From: an uncultured Clostridia bacterium | GTDB taxonomy: Bacteria; Bacillota; Clostridia; Christensenellales; Aristaeellaceae | Assembly (NCBI GenBank): GCA_945877525.1 | Contig: CAMDVP010000012.1 | Span: 1-27,828, forward strand | Direction: 5' to 3' | Length of the DNA stretch: 27,828 nucleotides | Shown here: one piece after another, positions 15,179 to 24,050 of the stretch | How the letters are laid out: each line of letters begins with the position of its first letter | Position numbering within the stretch: position 1 is the first letter of the stretch | Translations under genes and position numbers: made by a program | The notes under the pieces: generated by a model | Told to the model about the DNA's origin: nothing | Seen by the model: the letters and a program-made list of their open reading frames with translations, nothing else | The model's database searches: none

Positions 15179-16675
15179 ATGGACCGCATTCTGCTGCTGA
15201 TGGCCGCCCCCGACTATGCCGCGGCGGATATGTCGCTGCGCAGCGCCCGGGACAGCGCCGCCGCTCCGGAGCGCATCTCCTATGGGCTGTCCCTGCAGGA
15301 GGAGCCGGACGAGACCGACTGCGCCGCCATGCGCGCGCTGGGCTCGGTGCAGTTTCTCTGCCCGGGGGGCGACTCGTGGTCGGATGTGGAAGAGCTGTGG
15401 CAGGGCGAGGGCTATGTGCTGATTGCAGGGCCCGGAACCGCCTTCACCCGTCACTGGGACATGCAGCTGCTCCGCGCCCTGCGCCAGTGCCGCCGGGACA
15501 GCCTGTTCAGCGCGGTGCTGACGGGCTATCTGCCCCGCCCGCAGGATCCGGTGGACGCGGTATGCCCCGTGGCGGCGGACCGCTTTGAGGAGGACGGCAG
15601 CGTGTGCTTCCACCGGGGCACGCCCCTGCGCTATGCCGAAAGGCCGCTGCGCAGCGCCTTCATCCACCCGGACTTCTGCTTTGCCCCGGCAGGCTTCTTC
15701 CGGGAAATGCTGGAGGAGGACGGCCCGCTGTTCCTCGCCGCCTTCCGCCGCAAGTGGGAGATATACACCCTCCATCGCCCCCTGCTCCATGCCCTGTACG
15801 ACATGCCCGTTCCCCCCTGCCCGCCCTTTCTGGCAGAGGAGGGCGCGGTGCCCGGGCTCAGCCGCTTTGAGAAGCGCTTCAGCCTGCGCTTTGCCACCCG
15901 CCAATTGTCCGCCATGGCGCGGCAGGGCGTGTTCACCGCCGATCTGACCTTCCCCGTGCATGTGCCCTATGCGGTGCGCGCCCAGGAGGCCCTGCGGGAG
16001 GTGATGGGCGCGCGGCGCAAGTCCTCCCCCCTGTGCGTCACGGCTTTCCTGTCCCTGCCCCTGCCCGGAGCCAATCTGCGGGAGCAATATCTGTGCTGGT
16101 TCGGGTATCTGTCGGGGCTGAAAAATCTGCCGCTGCTCTGCTATGGCGACGGGGAAACCACCCGGCTCATCGTTCCCCGCCACCCCAACGTGCTGGAATA
16201 CAAGCGGCGCTACGGCCTGCCCATCGAGGGCGACATTCCCCCGGAGGAGGCCATGAACTTCATCCGCCTGTGCAAGCCCTTCATCCTGGCCCAGAGCCGG
16301 GAGAAATTCCTGCACCACAGCCACTATGTCTGGGTGGACTTCGGCTATCTGCGCTACCCGGTCTACGAACGCGCCGCCATCGAGTGGGACAACCTGTGCG
16401 GCGACGAAATCACCCTGGCCATGGTGGACGGCGAGCCGGATCTGTCCATGCTGGTGGTGCCGGACAGGCTGGTGCTGACGCTGTGCCGGGAGATTGCCGC
16501 CCTGTGCACCTCCATCAGGAGCGCCGGGCAGCCCCTGCCCCTGGAAGCCGAATTATGGCGCACCCTGATGGCCGAGCATCCGGACTGGTTCCGCACGGTG
16601 GCCCTGCCCGGCCCGCGGGAATTGCTGACCCTGACCATGATGAGCCGGGAGGAGGAAGCCCATGTGTACGCCTAA
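15179..16675 (+). CDS. Two-domain protein: GT60-like glycosyltransferase plus HtrL/YibB-like domain
   Basis: A 498-residue soluble protein. The first 240 residues resemble the GlcNAc-transferase family (GT60, PF11397 type): SLRSARDSAAAPERISYGLSL (19-39, shown here over 20 only as two parts: SLRSARDSAA and APERISYGLS), then AGPGTAFTRHWDMQLL near 82-97, matching the position of the metal-binding and WD segment. From about 285 the protein resembles HtrL/YibB: VTAFLSLPLPG, EQYLCWFGYLSGLKNLPLLCYGDG, and HSHYVWVDFGYLRYPVY, the W-V/I-D-x-G segment typical of that family. The fusion of the two was judged by eye. AGGAGG is 8 bases before the ATG. It follows the permease gene by 64 nt and overlaps the thioesterase gene by 14 nt. 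It probably glycosylates a surface or cytoplasmic glycan or protein; the acceptor is unknown. Confidence 0.55.
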   Translation: MDRILLLMAAPDYAAADMSLRSARDSAAAPERISYGLSLQEEPDETDCAAMRALGSVQFLCPGGDSWSDVEELWQGEGYVLIAGPGTAFTRHWDMQLLRALRQCRRDSLFSAVLTGYLPRPQDPVDAVCPVAADRFEEDGSVCFHRGTPLRYAERPLRSAFIHPDFCFAPAGFFREMLEEDGPLFLAAFRRKWEIYTLHRPLLHALYDMPVPPCPPFLAEEGAVPGLSRFEKRFSLRFATRQLSAMARQGVFTADLTFPVHVPYAVRAQEALREVMGARRKSSPLCVTAFLSLPLPGANLREQYLCWFGYLSGLKNLPLLCYGDGETTRLIVPRHPNVLEYKRRYGLPIEGDIPPEEAMNFIRLCKPFILAQSREKFLHHSHYVWVDFGYLRYPVYERAAIEWDNLCGDEITLAMVDGEPDLSMLVVPDRLVLTLCREIAALCTSIRSAGQPLPLEAELWRTLMAEHPDWFRTVALPGPRELLTLTMMSREEEAHVYA

Positions 16676-17138
16676 GCCCGCGTCGGCCTCGCTGACCAGC
16701 CATGTGCAGATCCTGATGCCCACCGACCTGAACGGCTACGGCCGCCTGTTCGGTGGGCGGCTGATGGAGTGGATCGACGTGGTTGCCGGGGTGACGGCCC
16801 GGCGGCACTCCGGGTGCGAGGTAACCACCGCCGCGGTGGACAGCCTGGAATTCCATGCCCCGGCCCATGTGAACGACACCATTGTCCTGGAGGGCCGGGT
16901 CACCTGCACCGGCCGCACCAGCATGGAGGTGCGGGTGGACACCTTTGTGGAATCCCTGAACGGGGAAAGGAAGCGGGTCAACCGGGCCTATCTGGTGATG
17001 GTCGCCCTGGACGCGGAAACCCATCAGCCCGCGCCGGTGCCGCCCCTGCTGGTGGAAAGCGGTGAGGAGCGCGCCGAATGGGAGGCAGGCATCCGCAGGC
17101 GGGCGCTTCGCAGTCAGCGGCGCAGAGAGAACCTATAA
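16662..17138 (+). CDS. Acyl-CoA thioesterase, hotdog fold (YciA/BFIT/YkhA type)
   Basis: A 158-residue single hotdog-domain protein that hydrolyses acyl-CoA. The segment NGYGRLFGGRLMEWIDVVAG (residues 24-43) is the family signature, including the central helix and the conserved Asp; in relatives the first part reads NxxGxxFGG. VDSLEFHAPAHVNDTIVLEG and the T-S-M-E-V strand follow as expected. The C-terminal 25 residues are Arg-rich. The ATG overlaps the end of the previous gene by 14 nt and GGGAGGAGG precedes it, so it is coupled to the glycosyltransferase-like gene. The chain-length preference cannot be read. Confidence 0.9.
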   Translation: MCTPKPASASLTSHVQILMPTDLNGYGRLFGGRLMEWIDVVAGVTARRHSGCEVTTAAVDSLEFHAPAHVNDTIVLEGRVTCTGRTSMEVRVDTFVESLNGERKRVNRAYLVMVALDAETHQPAPVPPLLVESGEERAEWEAGIRRRALRSQRRRENL

Positions 17139-17168
17139 TACTGTGCTGCATTATACTATGCTGCATTA
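17139..17168 (+). repeat. 15-bp tandem repeat, copy 1
   Basis: Two 15-nt units, TACTGTGCTGCATTA and TACTATGCTGCATTA, lie head to tail right after the thioesterase stop codon. The same pair occurs in opposite orientation at 25029-25058. A TCGCCTC-TGCG-GAGGCGA hairpin (about 17212-17229) follows about 45 bases later, as hairpins also follow the other copy. Confidence 0.75.
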
Positions 17169-17291
17169 ATTTTGTTTCTAAAACATCTCTTTGGTATGTG
17201 GCAAAAGGATTTCGCCTCTGCGGAGGCGAGCAGAGGGCTTTGCGGTCATTGTCGCTCCGCATCCTTATCATCGTTTAGAACAAGAATAGTA

Positions 17292-17332
17292 TAAGAAAAA
17301 CCCGGGCCGTCCTTCCGCATGAAGGACGGCCC
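17292..17332 (-). terminator. Terminator of the frameshifted glycosidase gene
   Basis: A perfect 12-bp stem (GGGCCGTCCTTC / GAAGGACGGCCC, 5-nt loop) is followed on the minus strand by GGGTTTTTCTTAT. It lies 15 bases beyond the stop codon at 17347. Confidence 0.9.
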
Positions 17333-17346
17333 CTGTGCCATTCGCT

Positions 17347-18775
17347 TTATTCAATTTCCACCGTGCGGAGCAGCCTGCCCTCGGGGGTGGTGATGAGGCG
17401 TACGCCGCAGGGAGACTCCTGCAGCAGCACTTCGTCCACCAGTACCCTGGCGCTTGCCCCGGTGCTTTCCACGCGGTACGCATGCCCGTCCCAAGTCTGC
17501 TCATAGACATAGGGCGCGGGGGCCGAGGCCAGGGAGAACCAGATTTCCCCCATCCGCTGATCCACGCCCCAGAGGTGGGCCATGTATTCCAGCACGGCCA
17601 GGATGGTCGGGCCATAGGCGTCCTGCACGGGCTCGTCTGAGCCTGCGGGGATGACCTCGTGGGTGGCCATGGACACACGGCTGGGCTCGCCGGTGAAGGG
17701 ATCGAACTGCTGGGTGTAGATATACCCGCCGCGGATGATCACATCCATCAGCGTGCGGCCCAGCCGTGTCACCAGCTTTTCATAGCCATAGCGCTCCAGC
17801 GCCAGGATCGCCCGCTGGTAGGTCAGTCCCTCGCTCTGGCCGCTCCAGTTGTTCTCCGGCCTGTTGCGGAACAGCGGATCGTTCACCGCCACCGAGGGCA
17901 GCGGGCAGGGCGTCATGAATTCCTCCGGGTTCAGCAGATGCTCCCGCACAAAGCGGTCCGCCATCTCCTGAGAGAAGGAGCCCCAGTACATGCAACGCAG
18001 GTTGTTGTGGACAAGGGTGGGCATTTCCCGGCCGAACCTGTCCCGGTCAAAGCACGCGCCGCGCCGCTCGTTCCACAGGTGCTTTTTCAGCGCGTCCGCC
18101 ACCTGCCGGGCCTTCTCCCGCCAGGCGTCCTCCTGCCCGTCGCCAAGCAGGCGGCTGATCTGGGCAAGAGTGTCCCTGCAGGCATAGGAAAAGGACATGA
18201 AGTCCATGGACGCCATGGGCACCACGCTGCAGCCGGCAGGCGGGGTATCCTCCGTGCAGTACACCGGCGCATCGCCATAGCGCAGGGCGTTGTCCTCACC
18301 GGTGTCGTACACACACCAGCTTTCCAGGCAGCCGTCACCGTTGGAATCCCGCACCCGCCACAGGTAGGCGTCGAAGGCCTCCAGGGTGCTCAAGATAGTT
18401 CCCGTCCAGCTTCGCCCAGTAATACATATTCAGCGCGTGCCAGGGGAAGCAGAAGCCCTGGAACTTGTTGAACTGCGGCTCGACGCTGCCGTCCGGCATG
18501 CACTGGATAGAGCCGGGCAGCCGCCCGTCCGCCCGCTGGGCGCGCATGAACAGCAGCTGGTTGTTCAGCGCGGCGGTCATGTGGCGCTTGGCGTACATTT
18601 CGCCGCCCATGGGCTGGGTTTCCAGCCAGATTTTTTCATATCCGCCGCCCTCCACCAGCACCTGATCAGCACCAAACCAGGCCAGGTTCAGCCGGGCCTT
18701 TTCCTCGGCGGTGTCAAACAGCCGCTGCAGGGCAGCATCGTCCGTGCGGAAGCTTACGCCTGTATCTGGAAGCAT
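17347..18775 (-). pseudogene. Six-hairpin glycosidase, broken by a one-base frameshift
   Basis: Two open frames share one protein. Frame A runs from ATG 18775 (AAGGAG 7 bases upstream) through YEKIWLETQPMGGEMYAKRH to KLDGNYL at 18392; frame B continues from about 18393 with STLEAFDAYLWRVRDSNGDG to the stop at 17347. Removing one T from CTTGAGC (around 18390-18394) gives KLDGNYLSTLEAFDAYLW without a break, and a 475-residue protein. Segments such as DSNGDGCLESWCVYDTGEDN, NNWSGQSEGLTYQRAILALERYGY and the C-terminal beta strands fit the (alpha/alpha)6 six-hairpin glycosidase superfamily. The family and substrate are not certain. Codon use is like the neighbours on both sides of the break and promoter and terminator are intact, so the break is recent or a sequencing error. 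Confidence 0.8.
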
Positions 18776-18804
18776 AACGATTCTCCTTCTGTCTTGCTGT
18801 GCCC

Positions 18805-18833
18805 ATGATACGATACCTCCCCGCCCCTGTCAA
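18805..18833 (-). promoter_or_regulatory. Promoter of the frameshifted glycosidase gene
   Basis: On the minus strand TTGACA (18833-18828), a 17-base spacer and TATCAT (18810-18805), about 30 bases before the ATG. I found no equally good promoter on the plus strand for the divergent rhamnosidase gene; a TATATT near 18893-18898 is the only candidate. Confidence 0.8.
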
Positions 18834-18941
18834 GGGGGCTGAAAACAAATGCACAGCCAAGGCAGGACAATGCGCGGTACACTGCGAATGTTTATATTGA
18901 TACGCCGTTTCCGCGGCACATGGCACGGGGGAGGAAATTAC

Positions 18942-21698
18942 ATGATCAGCATCAAAAGCCTGTGGATGGACTATGAGGAGCAGCTCACGGGCATAGAGGA
19001 TATGCCGCTTTTCGGCTGGGTGCTGGAAAGCGACGGGCAGAATATATGCCAGACCGCCTATCAGCTGCAGCTGGCCCGGGACGGTGCCTTCACGCAGCCC
19101 ATATACGACAGCGGCCGGGTGGACGGCGACGAATCGGCCCATGTGGAGGTTGCCGGCGTCACGCTGCGGGCCTGCACGCAGTACGCGGCCCGCGTCCGGG
19201 TGTGGACAGCGCAGGAAGAAAGCGCGTGGTCGGCCCCGGCTTTCTTCCTCACCGGCATGGCGAACAGGCCCTGGCGGGGAAAGTTTATCTCAGCGGAAAC
19301 AGCGGACGACTGGTGCAATTCCAAGGGAACGTACCTCCGCCGGGAAATCCGTCTGGACAGGCCCGTGGAAAGCGCCGTGCTGTGCGCCACGGCCCTGGGG
19401 GTGTATCACCTGCATCTGAACGGGCAGAAGGTGGGAGAGGATCAGCTGGCCCCCGGCTGGACGAGCTACCACCACCACCTGTGCTACCAGACCTATGACG
19501 TGACTGCCCTTGTGCGGCCCGGGAACAATGTGCTGGGCGCGCATGTGGGCGCCGGCTGGTACAAGGGAACCATGGGCTTTACGCTGGAGCGGAACAACTA
19601 CGGCGACCACACCGCCTTCCTGGCCGAGCTGACCGTGCGCTATCAGGACGGCACGGAGGACGTGTTTTTCACGGATGAAAGCTGGCTGGGGTGCGATTCC
19701 CCGGTAACCTTTGCGGAAATCTACGACGGCGAGTATTACAACGCGAATCTGGAGCAGCCGGGCTGGGACGCGCCGGGCTTTGCTCCCGCACTGGGCGGGG
19801 CGCGGCCGGAAGCCGCGGCAAGACCCGTGCCGGAGGGCGCGCTGACACGCGAGGAGAAGGCGGCGCAGCGGGAGACGGCGCGTCAGTACCAGCCTGCGGA
19901 TCTGCTGTGGCGGCCCGTGCATGTGACGCAGGGCTATCCCGATGCGCTGACCCCGCAGTCCGCGGGCCGCATCGGCATTGCGCAGGAGTTGCCCGTGGCA
20001 AGGCTGCTGCGCACCCCCAGGGGAGAAAGCGTGCTGGACTTCGGCCAGAACCTGACGGGCTGGGTGCGCTTCCGCGTCCGGGGGGAAAAGGGTGCGCTGG
20101 CGCATCTGCGCTGCTTTGAAACCCTGGACGCCCAGGGCAACGCCTATTTCGACAACCTGCGCTCGGCCAGGGCGGAGATCCGCTACATCTGCCGGGGCGA
20201 AGGCGAGGAAGCCTTTATGGAGCATTTTTCCTTCCAGGGCTTCCGCTACGCCAAGCTGGAAAGCTGGCCCTGCGAGGCCCGACCGGAGGACTTCACCGCC
20301 TGTGTGGTACATTCCCGGATGCGGGAAACCGGCCATTTTGACTGCTCCAATCCCCTGGTCAACCAGCTGGAGCACAACATCGAGTGGGGGCTGCGGGGCA
20401 ACTTTCTGGACGTGCCCACCGACTGCCCCCAGCGCGACGAACGCATGGGCTGGACCGGCGACGCGCAGATTTTCTGCCGCACGGCCTGCTATCTGCGGGG
20501 AACCTACACCTTCTTCCGCAAGTGGCTGCGGGACGTGGCCATCGACCAGACCCCCGAGGGCGGCGTGCCCCATGTGGTGCCCAATTCCCTGCAGTATCAC
20601 CCCATCACCGACTGGCTGCTGGGGCAGGGCACGCATTCCGCCTCAGCCTGGGCGGATGTGGCGGTGATCCTCCCCTGGACGCTGTACCTGACCTTCGGTG
20701 ACAGGCGCATCCTTCGGGAGCAGTTTGACAGCATGCGCCGGTGGATTGACTTCATGCGGGATCACGCCGTGAACGGCATCTACAACTACAAGCTGCAATT
20801 TGGCGACTGGGTGGCCCTGGACGCGGAGGAAGGCAGCTACTTCGGCGCAACTCCCAACGACCTGACCTGCACCGCCTACTTTGCCTATTCCACCGCCCTG
20901 TTTGTAAAATGCTGCCGGGCCCTTGGCGAAAACGCGCTGGCGGAGGAATACGGGCAGCTCTACCGCCGGGAGGTAGAGGCATTCCGCGCCGCTTTCCTGG
21001 ATGAGCATGGCGTGATGCGCGTGCAGACGCAGACGGCGCACATCCTGGCGCTGCACTTCGGCCTTGTACCCGAGGAGGGCGTGGCCGGCACGGTGGCTGG
21101 TCTCAAGCGCCTGCTGGACAAAACCGGCGGCCACCTGGTCACCGGCTTTGTGGGCACGCCCTACTTCTGCCTGGCCCTGAGCGAGCACGGCTGCAAGGAC
21201 GACGCCTATGCCCTGCTGCTCAAGGAGGACTTCCCCTCCTGGCTGTATCAGGTGAAGCAGGGCGCCACCACCGTCTGGGAGCACTGGGACGGCCTCAAGC
21301 CCGACGGCACCATGTGGAGCCCGGACATGAACTCCTTCAACCATTATGCCTACGGCGCCATCGGCGAATGGCTGTACCGCGTCGTTGCGGGCCTGGAAAT
21401 CGACGAGGATCAGCCCGGCTATCGCCTGGCGGTGATTTCCCCCGTGACCGGCGGCGGGCTGACCCACGCCCGCGGCAGCTACGACAGCGTATACGGTCCC
21501 GTTTCCTCCGCCTGGGAGAAGCAGGGTAATACCGTGACCCTGACGGCGGAAATCCCCGTCAACGCCCGGGGCCTGATCCGCCTGGAATGCGGCGCGGAAG
21601 CTCCCGCGGGCAACGTGCCCTTTGAGCAGGACGGACAGGGCCGCTGGACGGCCCGGGTGGGCTCCGGCCGCTGGACGGTTTCCTATACCATCAACTGA
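18942..21698 (+). CDS. Alpha-L-rhamnosidase, GH78 family
   Basis: A 918-residue inverting glycosidase that releases L-rhamnose from non-reducing ends. Order: an N-terminal beta domain, a Bac_rhamnosid_N-type domain with CATALGVYHLHLNGQKVG and PGWTSYHHHLCYQTYDVT, a concanavalin-like domain with VLDFGQNLTGWVRFRV, then the (alpha/alpha)6 catalytic domain with DCPQRDERMGWTGDAQ (494-509) and TTVWEHWDG (776-784), and a C-terminal beta domain. The acidic residues of DERxGWxGD supply the general acid, and Glu780 is the likely base, as known for GH78. No signal peptide is seen, so it acts in the cytoplasm on imported glycosides. GGAGG is 7 bases before ATG 18942, which I prefer to an earlier ATG at 18849. 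The next gene starts 20 nt later. Confidence 0.95.
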   Translation: MISIKSLWMDYEEQLTGIEDMPLFGWVLESDGQNICQTAYQLQLARDGAFTQPIYDSGRVDGDESAHVEVAGVTLRACTQYAARVRVWTAQEESAWSAPAFFLTGMANRPWRGKFISAETADDWCNSKGTYLRREIRLDRPVESAVLCATALGVYHLHLNGQKVGEDQLAPGWTSYHHHLCYQTYDVTALVRPGNNVLGAHVGAGWYKGTMGFTLERNNYGDHTAFLAELTVRYQDGTEDVFFTDESWLGCDSPVTFAEIYDGEYYNANLEQPGWDAPGFAPALGGARPEAAARPVPEGALTREEKAAQRETARQYQPADLLWRPVHVTQGYPDALTPQSAGRIGIAQELPVARLLRTPRGESVLDFGQNLTGWVRFRVRGEKGALAHLRCFETLDAQGNAYFDNLRSARAEIRYICRGEGEEAFMEHFSFQGFRYAKLESWPCEARPEDFTACVVHSRMRETGHFDCSNPLVNQLEHNIEWGLRGNFLDVPTDCPQRDERMGWTGDAQIFCRTACYLRGTYTFFRKWLRDVAIDQTPEGGVPHVVPNSLQYHPITDWLLGQGTHSASAWADVAVILPWTLYLTFGDRRILREQFDSMRRWIDFMRDHAVNGIYNYKLQFGDWVALDAEEGSYFGATPNDLTCTAYFAYSTALFVKCCRALGENALAEEYGQLYRREVEAFRAAFLDEHGVMRVQTQTAHILALHFGLVPEEGVAGTVAGLKRLLDKTGGHLVTGFVGTPYFCLALSEHGCKDDAYALLLKEDFPSWLYQVKQGATTVWEHWDGLKPDGTMWSPDMNSFNHYAYGAIGEWLYRVVAGLEIDEDQPGYRLAVISPVTGGGLTHARGSYDSVYGPVSSAWEKQGNTVTLTAEIPVNARGLIRLECGAEAPAGNVPFEQDGQGRWTARVGSGRWTVSYTIN

Positions 21699-21717
21699 GC
21701 CGGAAGGAAGAAAGCCC

Positions 21718-22956
21718 ATGTCCACCATCAATGACCGCGCGCTGCTGGAGCAGTTCATCCAGTCCCACGCCGAGTCCATGCTCAAGCAGCCCCGCAGCTT
21801 CATTCACTATCCCTTCATCGACCCCGGCTCCGTCTATGACGGCAACGTGTGGGACTGGGACACCTTTTGGTCGGTGTACGGGCTGTTCAGCGTGTCCGAC
21901 CTGTTCCCGGAGGAGCTGAACCGGCGCATCCTCCTGCACGCGGAGGGCAACGTGCGCAATTTCATCGACCACCAGCAGCCCGACGGATACATTCCCATGA
22001 TGATCGAGGTAGCCCAGTGGCCCAAGCCCTACCTGGTCATGAAGCACCGGGAGGGCGTTCGCATGAACATGCACAAGCCTTTCCTGGCCGGGCAGATTGC
22101 GCTCATCTCCCGCAAAAAGGGCGACTGGGAATGGGCGCGTCCGTTTGTCGAGCCCCTGGAGCGTTACTTCGCTTATTACCAGACCTATTTCAACGAGCGC
22201 TGCGGACTGTATGTGTGGCATGACGACATCATGATCGGCATGGACAACGACCCCGCCAGCTTCGGCCGGCCCCAGGACTCCACAGCAAACATCTTTCTCA
22301 ACAGCTTCATGGTCATGGAGCTGCAGGCCATGGCCGACCTGCTCATTGCCCTGCAGCTGCCCGCCGACGCCTTTCTTTCGCGGCGCGCGGCGCTGATTGA
22401 CGCTATCCAGCGCGAGTGCTGGGATCGGCGCGATCAGTTCTTCTACTCGGTGGATGTGGACGTTCGCACCCGGAAATTCGACTGGTTCCATCAGGGGCTG
22501 GGGGTATTCTGGAACACGCTGCCCATCAAAATCCGGGTCTGGTCAGGCTTCCTGCCGATGCTGGCGGGCTTTGCCACCGGGGAGCAGGCCGCGGCCCTGG
22601 CCCGCCATGCGGAGGACGGGGCCACCTTCCGCAGCCCCTACGGCATCTGCACCCTGGCCAGGGACGAGCGCATGTTTGACCTGTCCGCCACCAATAATCC
22701 CTCCAACTGGCTGGGGCCCATCTGGCTGGTGGCCAACTACGCCGTGTTCCGCGGCCTGATGAACTACGGCTATCGCAAGGAGGCCCACCGCATTGCCGAG
22801 GGCTCGCTGAAGCTGCTGGCGGACGACCTGCGGGAAACAGGCTGCCTGCATGAGTATTACAGTTCCCTGGACGGCAAGCCCGTGATGAACGGCGGTTTTA
22901 TCAACTGGAACATTCTGGTGCTGACCATGCTGCGGGAACTGGATGCGGAGGCCTGA
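21718..22956 (+). CDS. Six-hairpin glycosidase, GH37/GH63-like (clan GH-G)
   Basis: A 412-residue protein without a signal peptide. VWDWDTFW (44-51) and, near the C-terminus, NWLGPIWLVANYAVFRGLMNYGY match segments shared by trehalases (GH37) and GH63 enzymes such as mannosylglycerate hydrolase, where the first binds substrate and the second reads WRGPIWxxxNYxxxxGLxxYGY. LHEYYSSLDGKP and NGGFINWN supply the second acidic part of the site. It is much shorter than trehalases (about 550), like bacterial MGH-type hydrolases. A GGAAGG site precedes ATG 21718. It lies 20 nt after the rhamnosidase and is surely cotranscribed. Trehalase, mannosylglycerate hydrolase or a glucosidase of rhamnosyl-glucosides are possible; the substrate is open. 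Confidence 0.85.
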   Translation: MSTINDRALLEQFIQSHAESMLKQPRSFIHYPFIDPGSVYDGNVWDWDTFWSVYGLFSVSDLFPEELNRRILLHAEGNVRNFIDHQQPDGYIPMMIEVAQWPKPYLVMKHREGVRMNMHKPFLAGQIALISRKKGDWEWARPFVEPLERYFAYYQTYFNERCGLYVWHDDIMIGMDNDPASFGRPQDSTANIFLNSFMVMELQAMADLLIALQLPADAFLSRRAALIDAIQRECWDRRDQFFYSVDVDVRTRKFDWFHQGLGVFWNTLPIKIRVWSGFLPMLAGFATGEQAAALARHAEDGATFRSPYGICTLARDERMFDLSATNNPSNWLGPIWLVANYAVFRGLMNYGYRKEAHRIAEGSLKLLADDLRETGCLHEYYSSLDGKPVMNGGFINWNILVLTMLRELDAEA

Positions 22957-22962
22957 ACGCAA

Positions 22963-22984
22963 AAGACCCCGCCATGATGCGGGG
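22963..22984 (-). terminator. Terminator of asnA on the minus strand
   Basis: A CCCCGC / GCGGGG stem with a 6-nt loop is followed on the minus strand by TCTTTTGC. It lies beyond the asnA stop codon and just past the end of the convergent glycosidase gene. Confidence 0.6.
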
Positions 22985-23005
22985 AACAGGATAAAACAAC
23001 ATATG

Positions 23006-23038
23006 AAAGGCGCCGGATCTCCGGCGCCTTTTATCTTT
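23006..23038 (+). terminator. Terminator of the rhamnosidase operon
   Basis: A perfect 11-bp stem (AAAGGCGCCGG / CCGGCGCCTTT, loop ATCT) is followed on the plus strand by TATCTTTCTCTTTG. It ends right before the asnA stop codon on the other strand. Confidence 0.85.
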
Positions 23039-23045
23039 CTCTTTG

Positions 23046-24050
23046 TTACAGCAGCTGAATGTTGGCCGCGCGGCAAGCTTCCACCACGTCCTCCGGCCAC
23101 AGGCTGGCCTGCACCTCGCCCACATGGGCCTTGCGCAGCAGGTATACGCACATGCGGCTCTGCCCGATGCCACCGCCGATGGTGAGCGGCAGTTCCCCGT
23201 TCAGCAGAGCCTTTTGGAAGGGCAGCTCCGCCCGCTCCTCGCAGCCTCGAATGGCCAGCTGCCGCCGCAGGGCCTCCGGATCCACGCGAATGCCCATGGA
23301 GCTGACCTCCAGGGAAATGTCCAGCAGCGGATCGTAGAGCAGGATGTCGCCGTTGAGCGACCAGTCATCATAGTCCGGGGCGCGGCCGTCGTGAATCTTC
23401 CCGCTGCACAGCGCGCCGCCCACCCCCATCAGGAACACCGCGCCGTGCTCCCGCGCGGCCTCGTATTCCCGCTGCTTGGGGGTCAGGTCGGGATAGCGGT
23501 CCTCCAGCTCCTGGGTGGACACAAAGGCGATGCTGTCAGGCAGCTCCGGCTTGATGTGGGGATAATGGGCGCAGACAAAGCCTTCGGTTTTGCGCAGGGT
23601 GAGATAGATTTTCTTCACAATGTCCCGCAGGGTGGCCTCATTGCGCTCCTCGGGGGTGATGATGCGCTCCCAGTCCCACTGGTCGACAAAGATGGAGTGG
23701 ATATTGTCCGTCACCTCGTCCCGGCGGATAGCGTTCATGTCGGTGTACAGCCCTTCTCCGGGGCGGAATCCATAGGTTTTGAGGGCCTGGCGCTTCCACT
23801 TGGCCAGGGAATGTACAATTTCCGCCGTTTCGCCCGTTTCCAGGATGTCGAAGGAAACGGGACGCTCCACACCGTTAAGGTTGTCGTTCAGGCCGCTCTG
23901 GGGCGTGACCATGATGGGCGCGGACACGCGGGTCAGGTTCAGGGCCCGGGCCAGCTCGGTTTCAAAAAAGTCCTTGACCAGCTTGATGGCAATTTCCGTG
24001 TCCCGCAAATCCAGCACGGGATTGTAGTTTTTCGGGATGATCAGATTCAT
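23046..24050 (-). CDS. asnA: Aspartate-ammonia ligase (asparagine synthetase A)
   Basis: A 334-residue cytoplasmic enzyme that makes asparagine from aspartate and ammonia with ATP. The class II aminoacyl-tRNA synthetase-like fold is clear: LNLTRVSAPIMV, GLNDNLNGVERPVSF, EIVHSLAKWKRQAL, LYTDMNAIRRDE, HSIFVDQWDWE, and the C-terminal motif GGGIGQSRMCVYLLRKAHVGEVQASLWP, all closely following E. coli AsnA (330 residues). Its ATG overlaps the stop codon of the CHAP-type gene by four bases (ATGA), so translation of the two is coupled and asnA has no promoter of its own. Confidence 0.97.
   Translation of the reverse strand: MNLIIPKNYNPVLDLRDTEIAIKLVKDFFETELARALNLTRVSAPIMVTPQSGLNDNLNGVERPVSFDILETGETAEIVHSLAKWKRQALKTYGFRPGEGLYTDMNAIRRDEVTDNIHSIFVDQWDWERIITPEERNEATLRDIVKKIYLTLRKTEGFVCAHYPHIKPELPDSIAFVSTQELEDRYPDLTPKQREYEAAREHGAVFLMGVGGALCSGKIHDGRAPDYDDWSLNGDILLYDPLLDISLEVSSMGIRVDPEALRRQLAIRGCEERAELPFQKALLNGELPLTIGGGIGQSRMCVYLLRKAHVGEVQASLWPEDVVEACRAANIQLL

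Noticed and set aside
18849..18941. Earlier ATG for the rhamnosidase
   Set aside because: It would add 31 Arg-rich residues that do not fit the family, and the GGAGG site matches the ATG at 18942.
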